A stretch of DNA of 64,000 nt from an uncultured Peptococcaceae bacterium (GCA_910585405.1 CAJUDO010000001.1:62001-126000); one strand, 5' to 3'; shown: positions 1 to 10,142, numbered from the stretch's first letter. Made by a program: numbers and translations. The notes: generated from the letters alone by a model not told the origin.

Positions 1-233
1 GTATTATACTGTGGTCCTGCCATTGTTACATGTCCGTGTCCATCTATAAAAGAAGGCATTAATGTTTTTCCTTCTAAATCACGCAATTGGCAGTCAGCAC
101 TCTTCTGCGCTGCAACTGTATCGTACGCACCTACCGCTTTGATTTTTCCGTCAGCCACCAAAACCGCCTCGGCATAATCTTGTTCTCCTTCCATAGTGAT
201 TATGTCGCCGTTGAAATACAGTGTTTCCATCAT
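1..233 (-). CDS. Amidohydrolase family protein, N-terminal part (runs off window)
   Basis: Reading leftward from an ATG at 233, the frame stays open to the window edge and gives about 77 residues. It begins METLYFNGDIITMEG, the usual beta-sandwich opening of amidohydrolase-3 (YtcJ-like) enzymes, and reaches DGHGHVTMAG, which matches the family HxH metal motif that starts the TIM barrel. A GGAG ribosome site lies six bases before the ATG at 233; a second ATG follows at once at 230. The family hydrolyses amide or related C-N bonds with one or two metal ions. The substrate cannot be told because the catalytic half is outside the window. It is divergent from the gene at 535. Confidence 0.75.
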   Translation of the reverse strand, partial: MMETLYFNGDIITMEGEQDYAEAVLVADGKIKAVGAYDTVAAQKSADCQLRDLEGKTLMPSFIDGHGHVTMAGPQYN

Positions 234-410
234 CACTCACTCCGTTTCCATTATAATTTATAAAATATTTATATTCTATCCTTACTATGTTTCGATTATA
301 GCATCTAAAATCAATAAATAAAAATATATTTTTAGTTAAAATTTTAACATTTTATATTTACATTGTTATATGTATCCTTTCTGAATCTATAGGAAATCAT
401 AGCAGAGATA

Positions 411-446
411 AAATTCTGAAATTTTTCCCTGAAAATTTCAGAATTT
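411..446. repeat. Perfect 15-bp inverted repeat between divergent genes
   Basis: Arms at 411-425 and 432-446 are exact reverse complements around a six-base centre. No T-run follows on either side, and the repeat ends five bases before a -35 box. An operator for one or both divergent promoters fits better than a terminator, but no regulator is known. Confidence 0.55.
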
Positions 447-450
447 GGGC

Positions 451-479
451 TGGACATTTTCGGCAAAAACAGATATACT
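451..479 (+). promoter_or_regulatory. Sigma-70-type promoter of the NAGPA gene
   Basis: TGGACA at 451-456 and TATACT at 474-479 are separated by 17 bases. Transcription would start about 45 bases before the ATG at 535, behind an AAAGGGGG ribosome site. Confidence 0.55.
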
Positions 480-534
480 ATAAATGTAACTTTTTTGTTA
501 CTTTTTACATTTTGAATTAGAAAGGGGGTTTTGT

Positions 535-1959
535 ATGCATCCTTTAAAAAGAAACACTCTATTCATCAGTCTTTTTCTTTTATTGATGCTCTGTATTTTC
601 GAGCCGTCTTTTGCTGCAACCGATACACTCAATGTACAAGTTGATGGAAAAGCTATGCAGTTTGAGGCCATTACCACTGGCAATTTAGTCTTCATCTCGG
701 CTCGCGATATGGCAAACTTATTCCATGCAGATCTTGCATATGATGCCGACGAAAAAGAACTAACCTTAAAAACTTCAAAAGTCAACGCTGTTCTCAGAGT
801 CGGATCCAGCAGTGTTACACTCAATCATAAAAAAGTAGCGTTGGATGCCTCCCCCATGATTGTAGATAATACCAGTTACATTCCATTAAAGGCCGCTAAA
901 GAAATATGGGGCGCCAGCTATGGTTGGAACGAGCAAACATTATATATCCGTACCGATGGTAAGGAAGTACATGTGCCTGCTGTTGAAAAAGTATTCGTAA
1001 AAGAACAACCTGTTTCTATCGGCGGAAAAAATACACCTGTTTCTTATATACTTGTTCCCAAGTCATCCGACCTACACGCAGATGTCATTTTAGCACAAAA
1101 CACCGTGGGACAGACCGAATCTCTGCGAAGTCTGGCACGTCGTTCATCAGCAAAAGCGGCAATCAACGGAAGCTATTTTCAAAGTTATGATAGCTCCAAA
1201 TCGCAAGAACCTTATGGGCTTATCATAAAGAACGGGAACTTGCTGCATGCAGAAAACACTGGCAGTATCATTGCTTTTACCAGCAGTAGCGTCAAAATGG
1301 ATATTGTGCGCAGTGTCATCACGGCCTCCGTGGGCGGCACACATTACAGCGTATCTCTATTCAATCATACGCCCAATGCAAACAGCAACACGGTAGTACT
1401 GTACAACAGTGCTTACGGCAACAATACCAATTGTGCGCTGGGGACTTCTGTCACTGTACAAAACGGAGAAATCATATCAATCGAGAGTAAACAATCTGTG
1501 AGCATTCCCAGCAATGGTTACGTACTGCTCTTTACCGGCGAAAAAGCCACCACAGCGCAAAAATTTAAGAAAGGGACGAAAGTATCCTACAACATCAGCT
1601 ATACAAACGGCGACGGTCATGCGATTGATTTTTCCAATGTAAAAACAGCAGTGGGCGCTGGTCCTTTATTGTTGAAAGACGGCAATAACATTGTGAATCC
1701 TGAACGGGAAGGTTTTAGTGATTCCACAGGGTTCTCTATGACTGTTACACGCAGCGCAATAGGTGTTACCGCTGATGGTGATATTTTACTGGTTGGTGAT
1801 GTAAAGTGCACATTAGAACAGTTGGCATCTATTATGTCTCAGCTAGGTGCAAAACATGCTATTTGTATGGATAGCGGTTCTTCTTCCGGTCTGTATGCAC
1901 CTGGTGCAGCACTTTCTGCACCGGCAAAAGATATTAGCAATGCGTTAATCTTTAAATAA
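535..1959 (+). CDS. Secreted NAGPA-family phosphodiester glycosidase with copper-amine-oxidase-like N-terminal domain
   Basis: The 474-residue protein opens with a signal peptide (KRN, then a hydrophobic run, cleavage near SFAA at about 28). Residues about 33-140 resemble the copper amine oxidase N-terminal domain, a non-catalytic wall- or glycan-associated module common in Firmicutes exoproteins. Residues about 180-474 match the NAGPA/DUF2233 fold: INGSYFQ, a block around PYGLIIKNG, RSAIGVTADGDILLV, and a C-terminal CMDSGSSSGLYAPG. Family members cleave phosphodiester glycosides or act in exopolysaccharide metabolism. The enzyme should act outside the membrane. It stands alone between its own promoter and a strong terminator. 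The substrate is unknown. Confidence 0.8.
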   Translation: MHPLKRNTLFISLFLLLMLCIFEPSFAATDTLNVQVDGKAMQFEAITTGNLVFISARDMANLFHADLAYDADEKELTLKTSKVNAVLRVGSSSVTLNHKKVALDASPMIVDNTSYIPLKAAKEIWGASYGWNEQTLYIRTDGKEVHVPAVEKVFVKEQPVSIGGKNTPVSYILVPKSSDLHADVILAQNTVGQTESLRSLARRSSAKAAINGSYFQSYDSSKSQEPYGLIIKNGNLLHAENTGSIIAFTSSSVKMDIVRSVITASVGGTHYSVSLFNHTPNANSNTVVLYNSAYGNNTNCALGTSVTVQNGEIISIESKQSVSIPSNGYVLLFTGEKATTAQKFKKGTKVSYNISYTNGDGHAIDFSNVKTAVGAGPLLLKDGNNIVNPEREGFSDSTGFSMTVTRSAIGVTADGDILLVGDVKCTLEQLASIMSQLGAKHAICMDSGSSSGLYAPGAALSAPAKDISNALIFK

Positions 1960-1973
1960 ATCAAACTAACACA

Positions 1974-2013
1974 AAAGGCCATGAAAGAATCCTCTCTCAT
2001 GGCCTTTTCTTTT
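1974..2013. terminator. Bidirectional intrinsic terminator
   Basis: An 11-bp perfect stem (AAAGGCCATGA with its complement) has T-rich flanks on both strands. It sits between the convergent genes ending at 1959 and 2042. Confidence 0.8.
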
Positions 2014-2041
2014 CCCCTATTTTTTATGTTCAATAAAAAAA

Positions 2042-2293
2042 TTATTCAAGCTCCATAGCCTGTACCTTTACCAGATCTAATTCAGACAAAGCATCCTGCA
2101 GGGCTTGAATTTTGCCTGCTTCACCGACTACCTGCAGCAAAATGCGGCCGTTCTCATTTTTTTCACTATGGTGCAAATCATGTAAACCCAAGCGGAAGTG
2201 AATCATCTCTCCATATTTTGTCAGGATCTCCTGTACTGTAGGAGCCGCAGAACTCCGTTTATCAATACTAATTGCCATAATCACATCTTTCAT
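2042..2293 (-). CDS. Small ACT-like protein, TM1266-type (putative iron-only hydrogenase system regulator)
   Basis: This 83-residue protein has the ferredoxin-like ACT layout of the TM1266 group: a first strand AISIDKR, then helix TVQEILTKYGEMIHFRLG, a GRILLQVVGE strand, a second helix QALQDALSEL and a final strand. TM1266-type proteins are named for neighbouring Fe-only hydrogenase genes, but no hydrogenase gene lies here, so the role is open. A GGAGAG ribosome site lies seven bases before the chosen ATG. An in-frame ATG five codons on is less well placed. It converges on the NAGPA gene and shares its terminator. Confidence 0.6.
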   Translation of the reverse strand: MKDVIMAISIDKRSSAAPTVQEILTKYGEMIHFRLGLHDLHHSEKNENGRILLQVVGEAGKIQALQDALSELDLVKVQAMELE

Positions 2294-2451
2294 AATACAA
2301 CTCTCCTTTTCCTTTATTACAATATTTCTAGCATATCCGCTTCCATATTATTCTATACCCGCAGTCGTCATTTTTCAATCATTTATTTTTCTTGAAATTC
2401 TATTAATCAAGCATTAATAAAGCGATTGATTTAATTTTGCATTTTACACAC

Positions 2452-2500
2452 AAAAGTCGGCACAATGTAAAATGATTTCTTGCATCATGCCGACCTTTTA
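2452..2500 (-). terminator. Terminator of the hybrid kinase gene
   Basis: A GTCGGCA/TGCCGAC stem with an inner ATGAT/ATCAT stem is followed on the minus strand by TTTTG. It lies just past the stop at 2516. Confidence 0.6.
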
Positions 2501-2515
2501 TTTTGGAGTGCGCAA

Positions 2516-5059
2516 CTATTTATTTATATATTTCTTCAAGAGACGAGCCACCAGACTGACATCAATGGGTTTTGCCACATGGGCATCCATCCCATGAGTC
2601 AGACATTTTTGTACATCCTCTGAGAAAGCATCTGCTGTCATGGCAATGATCGGAATATCTGCATCGACACGTTTTGAAGCCCGAATGGCATCTGCTGCTT
2701 CATAGCCCGTCATGACTGGCATACGAATATCCATTAAAATCGCTGCATAATATCCAACAGGAGACTGTTCAAATTTTTCAACACAAATCTTCCCATTTTC
2801 TGCCCATTCCAAATCTAAGCCTAGCTCTGATAACAGCTCATTGGCAATTTCCCAGTTCAAATCGTTATCTTCCGCCACAAGCACTTTTGTATTTGTAAAT
2901 TTATCTTCCTCTAAATTTTTTTCGCTGTCTTCTGGCGTTCCGTCAAAAAATGACTTCAAACCATGATATAAGGTTGATTTAAACAACGGTTTGGCGATAA
3001 ATCCGCTGATTCCCGCCTCTCGGGCTTCCGCCTCAATCTCATTCCAATCATAAGCTGATATCAGCAAAATTGGAATATCGTCCCCTAAACGTTTGCGAAG
3101 TTCACGAGCAGTAGCAATCCCATCCATGTCAGGCATATTCCAGTCTAACAAAATAATTTGATAGTCATCGTGTTTTTCATGATGCTCTTCGACAACGCGA
3201 ATTGCCGTAAGACCATCTAAAACCCAATCTGCACGAACCCCGATTTCTTTTAGAGAATTTGCTGCGGTTTCACAAAGCTGTTCATCATCGTCAACCACCA
3301 GCATTTTCCATTCCGGTAGAATCATTTCATTCTCTTCTACCAAAGCTTTTTCTAAATCCAAAGTTACATAGAATGTACTGCCTTGCTCCAACTGGCTCTC
3401 CACTTTAATGGTACCACCCATTGCATCCACAATATATTTGGTAATCGTCATACCCAAGCCTGTACCCTGAATCTTCTTCACACGGGCATTATCCTCCCGC
3501 ACAAAGGATTCAAAGATTCTCTTTTGGAATTCCTCAGACATACCGATTCCGTTATCTTTTACATCGAAATGTACACGTACAAAATCTTCTCCCTTCGGTG
3601 AAATCTCTTCATACAAGGATACATGAATTTGACCACCATCCGGCGTAAATTTAAGCGCATTAGATAAAAGATTCAGCAAGATCTGATTTAACCGCACGCT
3701 GTCACAATATACATTCTCCACTTCCACATCATGGATAAAGATATCAAACTGTTGATTTTTCGCCTTCACCTGAGGTTGAATGATGCTCACAATGCTTTCC
3801 ATAACTTCACGCAGAGAAACGCGATCTACGCTCAAAGTCAGTTTTCCGCTTTCAATTTTAGACATATCCAACACATCATTGATTAAACCCAATAAGTGCT
3901 TGCTGGATAGAGCAATTTTTTTCAAACTATTCTGCACTTGCTGTCGATTATCTATATTGGTCAGGGCAATGGCAGTCATTCCTACAATGGCATTCATCGG
4001 TGTGCGGATGTCATGACTCATATTAGATAAAAATTCACTTTTTGCAATGTTTGCTTGAACAGCCTCTTCTCTTGCTTGCGCCAATTCTTTAATTTGCTGC
4101 CGCGTTAAACGATAATACCAGCTAAACACCAGTAATAAGATTGCAAGAATCAAACTGCAACTTCCTAATACACTGTACATCCAATCCCAACCGAATTGCT
4201 TTATAATCTCATCCAAAGCGCCATAAGGCAATACTGTTACCAAATACCATTCTGTATAGCTCAAAGGTGTACAGTACAAGTGCCTGCGCTCATCCCCAAT
4301 CTGTAATACGGCTGTATAATCCTCACGCTGCGCCATTGCTTCTTGCAGTTCCGCTATATATTTTTCGGCATTTTTTACGTCAAGTTCATCAAATAACTCT
4401 TTTATACGCACAAAATAACTATTCCGATAGGCATCTGCACTGCGAATCACATAGCTGCCATCTTTCCGAATAATATGAGAGTATACTAATGTTTCATCCT
4501 CATCCAAAGACAACATCTCACTGATATAAGAAGCAGGTAATCCTGCAATCAAAGCCATTGATTTATTTCCGTCAGACATAGGATAAGCGGCCGGAACACC
4601 CAACATGACTACTTTTTCATCGGAACTATTCATCCCTACAGCTACTTTATGTTTACCTTCAACAATAGAATTGAAAAAGGGCTCCGGATCCACCAGTTCT
4701 ACTGGATCACCGTAAATCATTTCAAATTTGCCATTCTTGTCGTAGAAAGCCAAAAAAGCAAAATCCCGTACCTTACCTCCGTCAGCCAATTTTTCTAAAA
4801 ACTCTGCTCCATAAACACTGTCCTTCTCTGAATTGGTTTTCACTATGGTTTCTACCTGATCCAGCCGCAGTTCAATGAGTGTTTCAAAATGCCGCGAAAT
4901 CTGCTCACTCATCCCCGACATATATATCGTGCCCACTTCCGTAATTTGATCTGCAGTCTTGTGATTCAGGGAAATCGCTAAAAAGGAAAATACGCCAATA
5001 CAGAATACAAGTGCAGCAACCATTGACCCTATTAACATTTTTGTCGTATTATTTTTCAT
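2516..5059 (-). CDS. Membrane hybrid sensor histidine kinase with two receiver domains
   Basis: The 847-residue protein has a membrane segment at about 9-31, a roughly 260-residue extracytoplasmic Cache-like sensor, and a second membrane segment at about 293-315. The HisKA domain follows with SNMSHDIRTPMN, phospho-acceptor His near 349. The ATPase domain shows the N box (LNLLSNALKF), DNGIGM and GTGLGM. Two receiver domains follow, with phospho-acceptor Asp near 639 (LLDWNMPDMDG) and near 777 (LMDIRMPVMTG). No Hpt or output domain is present, so the phosphate must pass to a separate partner. No response regulator lies beside it. The ligand is unknown; Cache sensors often bind small organic acids or amino acids. 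Confidence 0.9.
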   Translation of the reverse strand: MKNNTTKMLIGSMVAALVFCIGVFSFLAISLNHKTADQITEVGTIYMSGMSEQISRHFETLIELRLDQVETIVKTNSEKDSVYGAEFLEKLADGGKVRDFAFLAFYDKNGKFEMIYGDPVELVDPEPFFNSIVEGKHKVAVGMNSSDEKVVMLGVPAAYPMSDGNKSMALIAGLPASYISEMLSLDEDETLVYSHIIRKDGSYVIRSADAYRNSYFVRIKELFDELDVKNAEKYIAELQEAMAQREDYTAVLQIGDERRHLYCTPLSYTEWYLVTVLPYGALDEIIKQFGWDWMYSVLGSCSLILAILLLVFSWYYRLTRQQIKELAQAREEAVQANIAKSEFLSNMSHDIRTPMNAIVGMTAIALTNIDNRQQVQNSLKKIALSSKHLLGLINDVLDMSKIESGKLTLSVDRVSLREVMESIVSIIQPQVKAKNQQFDIFIHDVEVENVYCDSVRLNQILLNLLSNALKFTPDGGQIHVSLYEEISPKGEDFVRVHFDVKDNGIGMSEEFQKRIFESFVREDNARVKKIQGTGLGMTITKYIVDAMGGTIKVESQLEQGSTFYVTLDLEKALVEENEMILPEWKMLVVDDDEQLCETAANSLKEIGVRADWVLDGLTAIRVVEEHHEKHDDYQIILLDWNMPDMDGIATARELRKRLGDDIPILLISAYDWNEIEAEAREAGISGFIAKPLFKSTLYHGLKSFFDGTPEDSEKNLEEDKFTNTKVLVAEDNDLNWEIANELLSELGLDLEWAENGKICVEKFEQSPVGYYAAILMDIRMPVMTGYEAADAIRASKRVDADIPIIAMTADAFSEDVQKCLTHGMDAHVAKPIDVSLVARLLKKYINK

Positions 5060-5250
5060 AACCTTTACAGCTCCCTTCTTTTATTACTTGTATGCCCATA
5101 TTTACGTATTTGTCGCATTTGAAGTATTTTGGATACATTGCTACTATAATTATCCTAGGTTATTATAACCGAATTCCCTACACTTTACAAGAGATTATTA
5201 TGAATCTTCCTGCAACGTTAATGTCCCGCTCTTACATCTCTGCCCATGAT

Positions 5251-5289
5251 AAAAAATGCTCTGCTAAAAAATTAGCAAAGCATTTTTTC
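5251..5289 (-). terminator. Terminator of uvrBA
   Basis: The stem AAATGCT..TTAGC pairs across an A/T loop and is followed on the minus strand by a T-run. It starts seven bases past the uvrA stop. Confidence 0.75.
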
Positions 5290-5295
5290 ATACCT

Positions 5296-8166
5296 TTACA
5301 ACTCTGGTTTAGGTCCATTAATCTGACGATCCATAAATTTTTTCAAAAACTGACCAGTATAGGATTTCTTCACTTTGATGATTTCTTCCGGTGTACCAGC
5401 AGCCACCACACGTCCGCCGCCTTTTCCCCCTTCTGGTCCTAAATCAATAATATAGTCAGCAGATTTGATTACATCCATGTTATGTTCAATCACCAGTACG
5501 CTGTCCCCCCCTGTAACCAGACGGTTCAACACTTCCAGCAGCTTATGGATATCCGCAATATGCAGCCCTGTCGTAGGTTCATCTAAAATATATAACGTTT
5601 TTCCGGTACTTTTTCGGGATAATTCTGTAGCAAGCTTTACTCTCTGCGCTTCCCCACCGGAGAGCGTAGTAGCCGGCTGCCCTAATTTTACATAACCTAA
5701 TCCCACATCCTGCAGCGTCTTTAATTTACGATGAATTTTCGGCAAATTTTCAAAAAACTCTACTGCTTGATTAACAGTCATTTCCAACACATCGGCAATA
5801 TTCTTTCCTTTATAATGCACATCCAGCGTTTCTCTATTATACCGTTTTCCTTTACATACTTCACAGGGAACATACACATCAGACAGAAAATGCATTTCAA
5901 TTTTTATAATTCCATCGCCACTGCAAGCCTCACAGCGACCGCCCTTTATGTTGAAACTGAATCTGCCAGCCTTATAACCACGCATCTTCGCCTCCTGAGT
6001 TTGCGCGAATAGCTCGCGAATAGCATCAAATACACCGGTATAGGTGGCAGGATTGGAGCGCGGTGTGCGACCGATAGGCGACTGGTCTATATTAATCACC
6101 TTATCGATCTGTTCCAAACCCTGTATCCCTTTATGTTTGCCAGGATGCATTTTTGCATTCTTATACAGACTACGCGTCAGTGATTTATAAAGAATCTCGT
6201 TAATCAGCGAGCTTTTCCCCGAACCGGATACCCCTGTCACACAAGTAAAAACGCCCAGCGGAATTTTCACATCAATATTTTTCAGATTATTTTCCGACGC
6301 GCCCTCGATTACCAGCCAACGGTCCTCCTGCGGTTGACGGCGCACAGGTGGAATCGGAATTTGTCGTCTTCCCGATAAATACTGCCCTGTGATAGAATTG
6401 GGATTGGCCTTAATCTCGTCCAGCGTACCGACAGCTACGACCTCGCCACCCTCTACGCCAGCACCGGGCCCAATATCCACAATATAGTCAGCGGCATACA
6501 TTGTGTCTTCATCATGTTCCACCACAATCAAGGTATTGCCCAAATTACGTAAATGCTCCAAGGATTCAATGAGCCGGGCATTATCCCGCTGATGCAGTCC
6601 AATACTGGGTTCATCCAATACATAAAGGACGCCCACCAAACCAGAGCCAATCTGTGTGGCTAAGCGAATGCGCTGCGCTTCGCCCCCTGACAAGGTACCG
6701 GCAGCACGGCTCAATGTCAAATAATCCAATCCCACATTCACCAAAAAATTCAAACGCGCTTTGATTTCTTTTAGAATCTGATGCCCAATCAGTTGCTGCC
6801 GGTCTGTCAGCTGAAGCGTTTCAAAAAAATCAGCAGCTTCCAGAATGGTCATATCTGTCACTTGCGCAATATTATAATTATTTATTTTTACAGCCAAAAC
6901 TTCTGGCTTCAGCCGCTTTCCTTTACAAACAGGGCATTGATTTTCCGTCATATAGTTTTCTATTTCTTCTCGGGCATAATCTGAACTTGTTTCACGGTAA
7001 CGCCGTGTCAAGTTAGGAATCACACCTTCATAAAAGCTGGTATGTGTCTTTTCCTCATTAAATAGGTTCACATAATGAAAGGTTACTCTTGTATCGCCTG
7101 CACCATAAAGAATAATCTGCTTGTGTTCATCTGGCAAGGTGTTCCACGGGCAATCCAAATCAATATTCATTTTTTCTGCGATGGCTTCCAGCATTTGAAT
7201 ATAATAGGTACTGATGCCGCCTTTGCTCCACGGCGCCAAAGCGCCCTGCCGTATTGACAAGGTTTCATCGGGAATTACCAAGGCCGGATCAATCTCCATC
7301 TTACTGCCCAAACCGTCACAAGCAGGACAAGCACCATAGGGATTGTTAAACGAAAACATCCGGGGATTGATTTCTCCGATGCTAATACCGCAATCTACGC
7401 AGGCAAAATTGGAACTCAACGTCAACATTTCCTGGTCAATGACGTCAACCATGACAATTCCATCTGCCAGCTTCAATGCAGTTTCCAAAGAATCGGACAG
7501 TCTCCCTTCCACCCCTTCTTTAATTACAATGCGATCTACAACCACTTCAATATCATGTTTTTTCGTCTTCGTCAGCTTGATGTCTTCTTCCAGCTCCCGC
7601 ATCTCGCCATCAACACGCACCCGCACATAGCCGCTTTTTTTCAACTGCTCAAAGGTTTTCTGGAATTCGCCTTTTTTGCCTCGGGCAATGGGAGCTAGCA
7701 CTTGAATTTTCGTGCGCTCTGGATAGACCATCAACTGGTCTACCATCTGCTCTACTGTTTGCTGACTAATGGGTTTCCCACATTTGGGACAATGAGGAAC
7801 ACCCACTCTAGCAAAAAGTAAACGCAGATAATCGTAGATTTCCGTAACAGTTCCCACTGTAGAACGGGGATTGCGGCTAGTCGTCTTCTGATCAATAGAC
7901 ACCGCCGGAGAAAGCCCTTCAATGTAGTCTACATCAGGCTTATCCATTTGCCCTAAAAACTGCCGCGCATAGGAAGACAAGGATTCCATATAACGCCGCT
8001 GCCCTTCTGCATAAATGGTATCAAAGGCTAAAGAGGATTTTCCTGAGCCACTCAGTCCTGTCATCACAATAAATTTATCACGGGGCAGCTCAATATCAAT
8101 GTTTTTTAGATTGTGCACCCGCGCACCTTGGATTTTAATGATGTTTTTTGGTGTTATATTTGTCAT
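5296..8166 (-). CDS. uvrA: UvrABC excinuclease subunit A
   Basis: At 956 residues this is a full-length UvrA, the ATP-driven damage sensor of nucleotide excision repair. Two ABC modules are visible: Walker A GLSGSGKSSLAFDT near residue 35 and GVSGSGKSSLINEI in the second half. Signatures TLSGGEAQRIRLATQIG and TTLSGGEAQRVKLATELS and two LDEP Walker B motifs are present. Zinc cysteine pairs appear at CPKCGKP, CVDCG with CPACDGLG, and CEACSGDG with CEVCKGKR. The ATG lies two bases after the uvrB stop, with GAGGAA inside the uvrB end as ribosome site. The two genes form one operon, uvrB first. Confidence 0.98.
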   Translation of the reverse strand: MTNITPKNIIKIQGARVHNLKNIDIELPRDKFIVMTGLSGSGKSSLAFDTIYAEGQRRYMESLSSYARQFLGQMDKPDVDYIEGLSPAVSIDQKTTSRNPRSTVGTVTEIYDYLRLLFARVGVPHCPKCGKPISQQTVEQMVDQLMVYPERTKIQVLAPIARGKKGEFQKTFEQLKKSGYVRVRVDGEMRELEEDIKLTKTKKHDIEVVVDRIVIKEGVEGRLSDSLETALKLADGIVMVDVIDQEMLTLSSNFACVDCGISIGEINPRMFSFNNPYGACPACDGLGSKMEIDPALVIPDETLSIRQGALAPWSKGGISTYYIQMLEAIAEKMNIDLDCPWNTLPDEHKQIILYGAGDTRVTFHYVNLFNEEKTHTSFYEGVIPNLTRRYRETSSDYAREEIENYMTENQCPVCKGKRLKPEVLAVKINNYNIAQVTDMTILEAADFFETLQLTDRQQLIGHQILKEIKARLNFLVNVGLDYLTLSRAAGTLSGGEAQRIRLATQIGSGLVGVLYVLDEPSIGLHQRDNARLIESLEHLRNLGNTLIVVEHDEDTMYAADYIVDIGPGAGVEGGEVVAVGTLDEIKANPNSITGQYLSGRRQIPIPPVRRQPQEDRWLVIEGASENNLKNIDVKIPLGVFTCVTGVSGSGKSSLINEILYKSLTRSLYKNAKMHPGKHKGIQGLEQIDKVINIDQSPIGRTPRSNPATYTGVFDAIRELFAQTQEAKMRGYKAGRFSFNIKGGRCEACSGDGIIKIEMHFLSDVYVPCEVCKGKRYNRETLDVHYKGKNIADVLEMTVNQAVEFFENLPKIHRKLKTLQDVGLGYVKLGQPATTLSGGEAQRVKLATELSRKSTGKTLYILDEPTTGLHIADIHKLLEVLNRLVTGGDSVLVIEHNMDVIKSADYIIDLGPEGGKGGGRVVAAGTPEEIIKVKKSYTGQFLKKFMDRQINGPKPEL

Positions 8167-8168
8167 AG

Positions 8169-10142
8169 TTATTCTTGTTCCTCTCGTAGTTTTTGAATCT
8201 CATCGCGCAGCATTGCGGCTTTCTCAAATTCCAATTGTTTTGCCGCTGCCTTCATTTCTTTCTCTAACTGGCGAATCCGTTTTTCCCGCTCCTTCGCACT
8301 GAGAACAGGCCGCGCTACCGTATAATCTGCAGTTTCCTCCGCAACCATCGTCGCTTCAATCACTGCGCGAATATTTTTCTCAACCGTTTTCGGGGTAATT
8401 CCATGTTCTGTATTGTACTGCATCTGCAGTGCTCTGCGGCGCTCTGTCTCCTCAATGGCTTTGCCCATAGAACCGGTAATCACATCACCGTACATAATCA
8501 CTTTGCCCTCTGCATTGCGCGCTGCACGTCCTATGGTCTGAATGAGAGAGGTCTCAGAACGCAAAAATCCCTCTTTATCTGCGTCCAAAATGGCCACCAA
8601 CGACACTTCCGGCAAATCCAAGCCTTCTCGCAATAGATTGATGCCGACCAATACATCAAATTCGCCCTGACGCAAATCCCGCAAAATCTCCATACGCTCA
8701 ATGGTTTTTACCTCTGAATGGAGATAGCGAACCCGCACCCCTACACTTTTCATATAATCGGTAAGGTCCTCCGCCATTCTTTTGGTCAAGGTCGTTACCA
8801 ACACTCTCTGATTCTTTTCGACACGAATACGGATTTCTTCCAGTAAATCATCAATTTGATTTTGCACTGGACGCACTTCCACCTCTGGATCCAGCAAACC
8901 TGTAGGTCGGATAATCTGCTCCACAATCTGCTGGCTGTGCTCCCGCTCATAAATTCCCGGTGTCGCACTCACATAAATCGTCTGTCCTGTCTTCTCTTCA
9001 AACTCATCAAAACGCAGTGGGCGATTGTCCAGAGCGGACGGGAGTCGAAACCCAAATTCCACTAAGTTCTCCTTACGGGAACGATCACCGGCATACATTC
9101 CGCCCACCTGAGACACCGTCACATGAGACTCGTCTATAAAGGTGATAAAATCATCAGGGAAAAAATCCAGCAGCGTATTCGGTGTGGAACCTGGAGCTCT
9201 GCCGGACAGTGGTCGGGAATAATTTTCTACGCCAGTGCAAAAACCAACTTCCCGCAGCATTTCCATATCATAACGGGTACGCTGCTCGATGCGCTGTGCT
9301 TCCAGTAGCTTATTTTTTGACTTGAAATAATCCACCTGCTGCTCCAACTCTTCTTCAATGGCAGCAATGGCAGTGTCCAGATATTCAGGGTCTGTGGCAT
9401 AATGGGTGTTCGGATAAATACTCACATGGTTGCGTAATCCCAACACATGCCCAGTAACCACATCAATCTCGGCAATACGGTCCACCTCATCGCCGAACAT
9501 TTCAATACGAATTGCACGCTCACTGGCGTTGGCTGGCAAAATCTCTATGCTGTCGCCCCGCACGCGAAAGGTACCCCGATGAAAGTTGATGTCATTGCGT
9601 TCATACTGAATATCCACCAGCTTACGCAAAATCGCATCTCGTTCATACACCGCGCCTACTCGCAAGGACAGTGTTTGTTCTCTATATTCCTCCGGTGAAC
9701 CCAAGCCATAAATACAGGATACACTGGCTACAATAATCACGTCCCGCCGCTCTAGCAATGCAGATGTAGCTGAATGGCGCATTTTCTCTATTTCCTCGTT
9801 AATCTGTGCATCTTTTTCGATATAAGTATCCGTAGAAGCAACATAAGCCTCCGGCTGATAATAATCATAGTAGGAGACAAAATATTCCACCGCATTCTCA
9901 GGAAAAAATTCTTTAAACTCGCTATATAATTGAGCCGCCAATGTTTTATTATGTGCAATCACCAACGCTGGCCGATTGGCCTCTGCAATCACATTGGCCA
10001 TGGTAAAGGTTTTCCCGGATCCGGTCACCCCCAGCATAATCTGTTTGGGATAGCCCAAATCCAAACCTTCCACCAGCTGAGCAATCGCCTTCGGCTGATC
10101 CCCCGTCGCCTTATATTCTGATACCAGCTTAAAATCCGGCAT
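8169..10142 (-). CDS. uvrB: UvrABC excinuclease subunit B
   Basis: The 657-residue helicase-like UvrB verifies damage handed over by UvrA and recruits UvrC. Walker A GVTGSGKTFTMANV lies near residue 40, the beta-hairpin region contains YYDYYQPEAY, and helicase motifs include DESH and QTIGRAARN. The last 35 residues form the UVR coiled coil (RQLEKEMKAAAKQLEFEKA) that contacts UvrC. A GAGGTG ribosome site precedes the ATG. It is the first gene of uvrBA; a promoter overlapped by a LexA-like box lies about 105 bases upstream, which implies SOS control. Confidence 0.98.
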   Translation of the reverse strand: MPDFKLVSEYKATGDQPKAIAQLVEGLDLGYPKQIMLGVTGSGKTFTMANVIAEANRPALVIAHNKTLAAQLYSEFKEFFPENAVEYFVSYYDYYQPEAYVASTDTYIEKDAQINEEIEKMRHSATSALLERRDVIIVASVSCIYGLGSPEEYREQTLSLRVGAVYERDAILRKLVDIQYERNDINFHRGTFRVRGDSIEILPANASERAIRIEMFGDEVDRIAEIDVVTGHVLGLRNHVSIYPNTHYATDPEYLDTAIAAIEEELEQQVDYFKSKNKLLEAQRIEQRTRYDMEMLREVGFCTGVENYSRPLSGRAPGSTPNTLLDFFPDDFITFIDESHVTVSQVGGMYAGDRSRKENLVEFGFRLPSALDNRPLRFDEFEEKTGQTIYVSATPGIYEREHSQQIVEQIIRPTGLLDPEVEVRPVQNQIDDLLEEIRIRVEKNQRVLVTTLTKRMAEDLTDYMKSVGVRVRYLHSEVKTIERMEILRDLRQGEFDVLVGINLLREGLDLPEVSLVAILDADKEGFLRSETSLIQTIGRAARNAEGKVIMYGDVITGSMGKAIEETERRRALQMQYNTEHGITPKTVEKNIRAVIEATMVAEETADYTVARPVLSAKEREKRIRQLEKEMKAAAKQLEFEKAAMLRDEIQKLREEQE

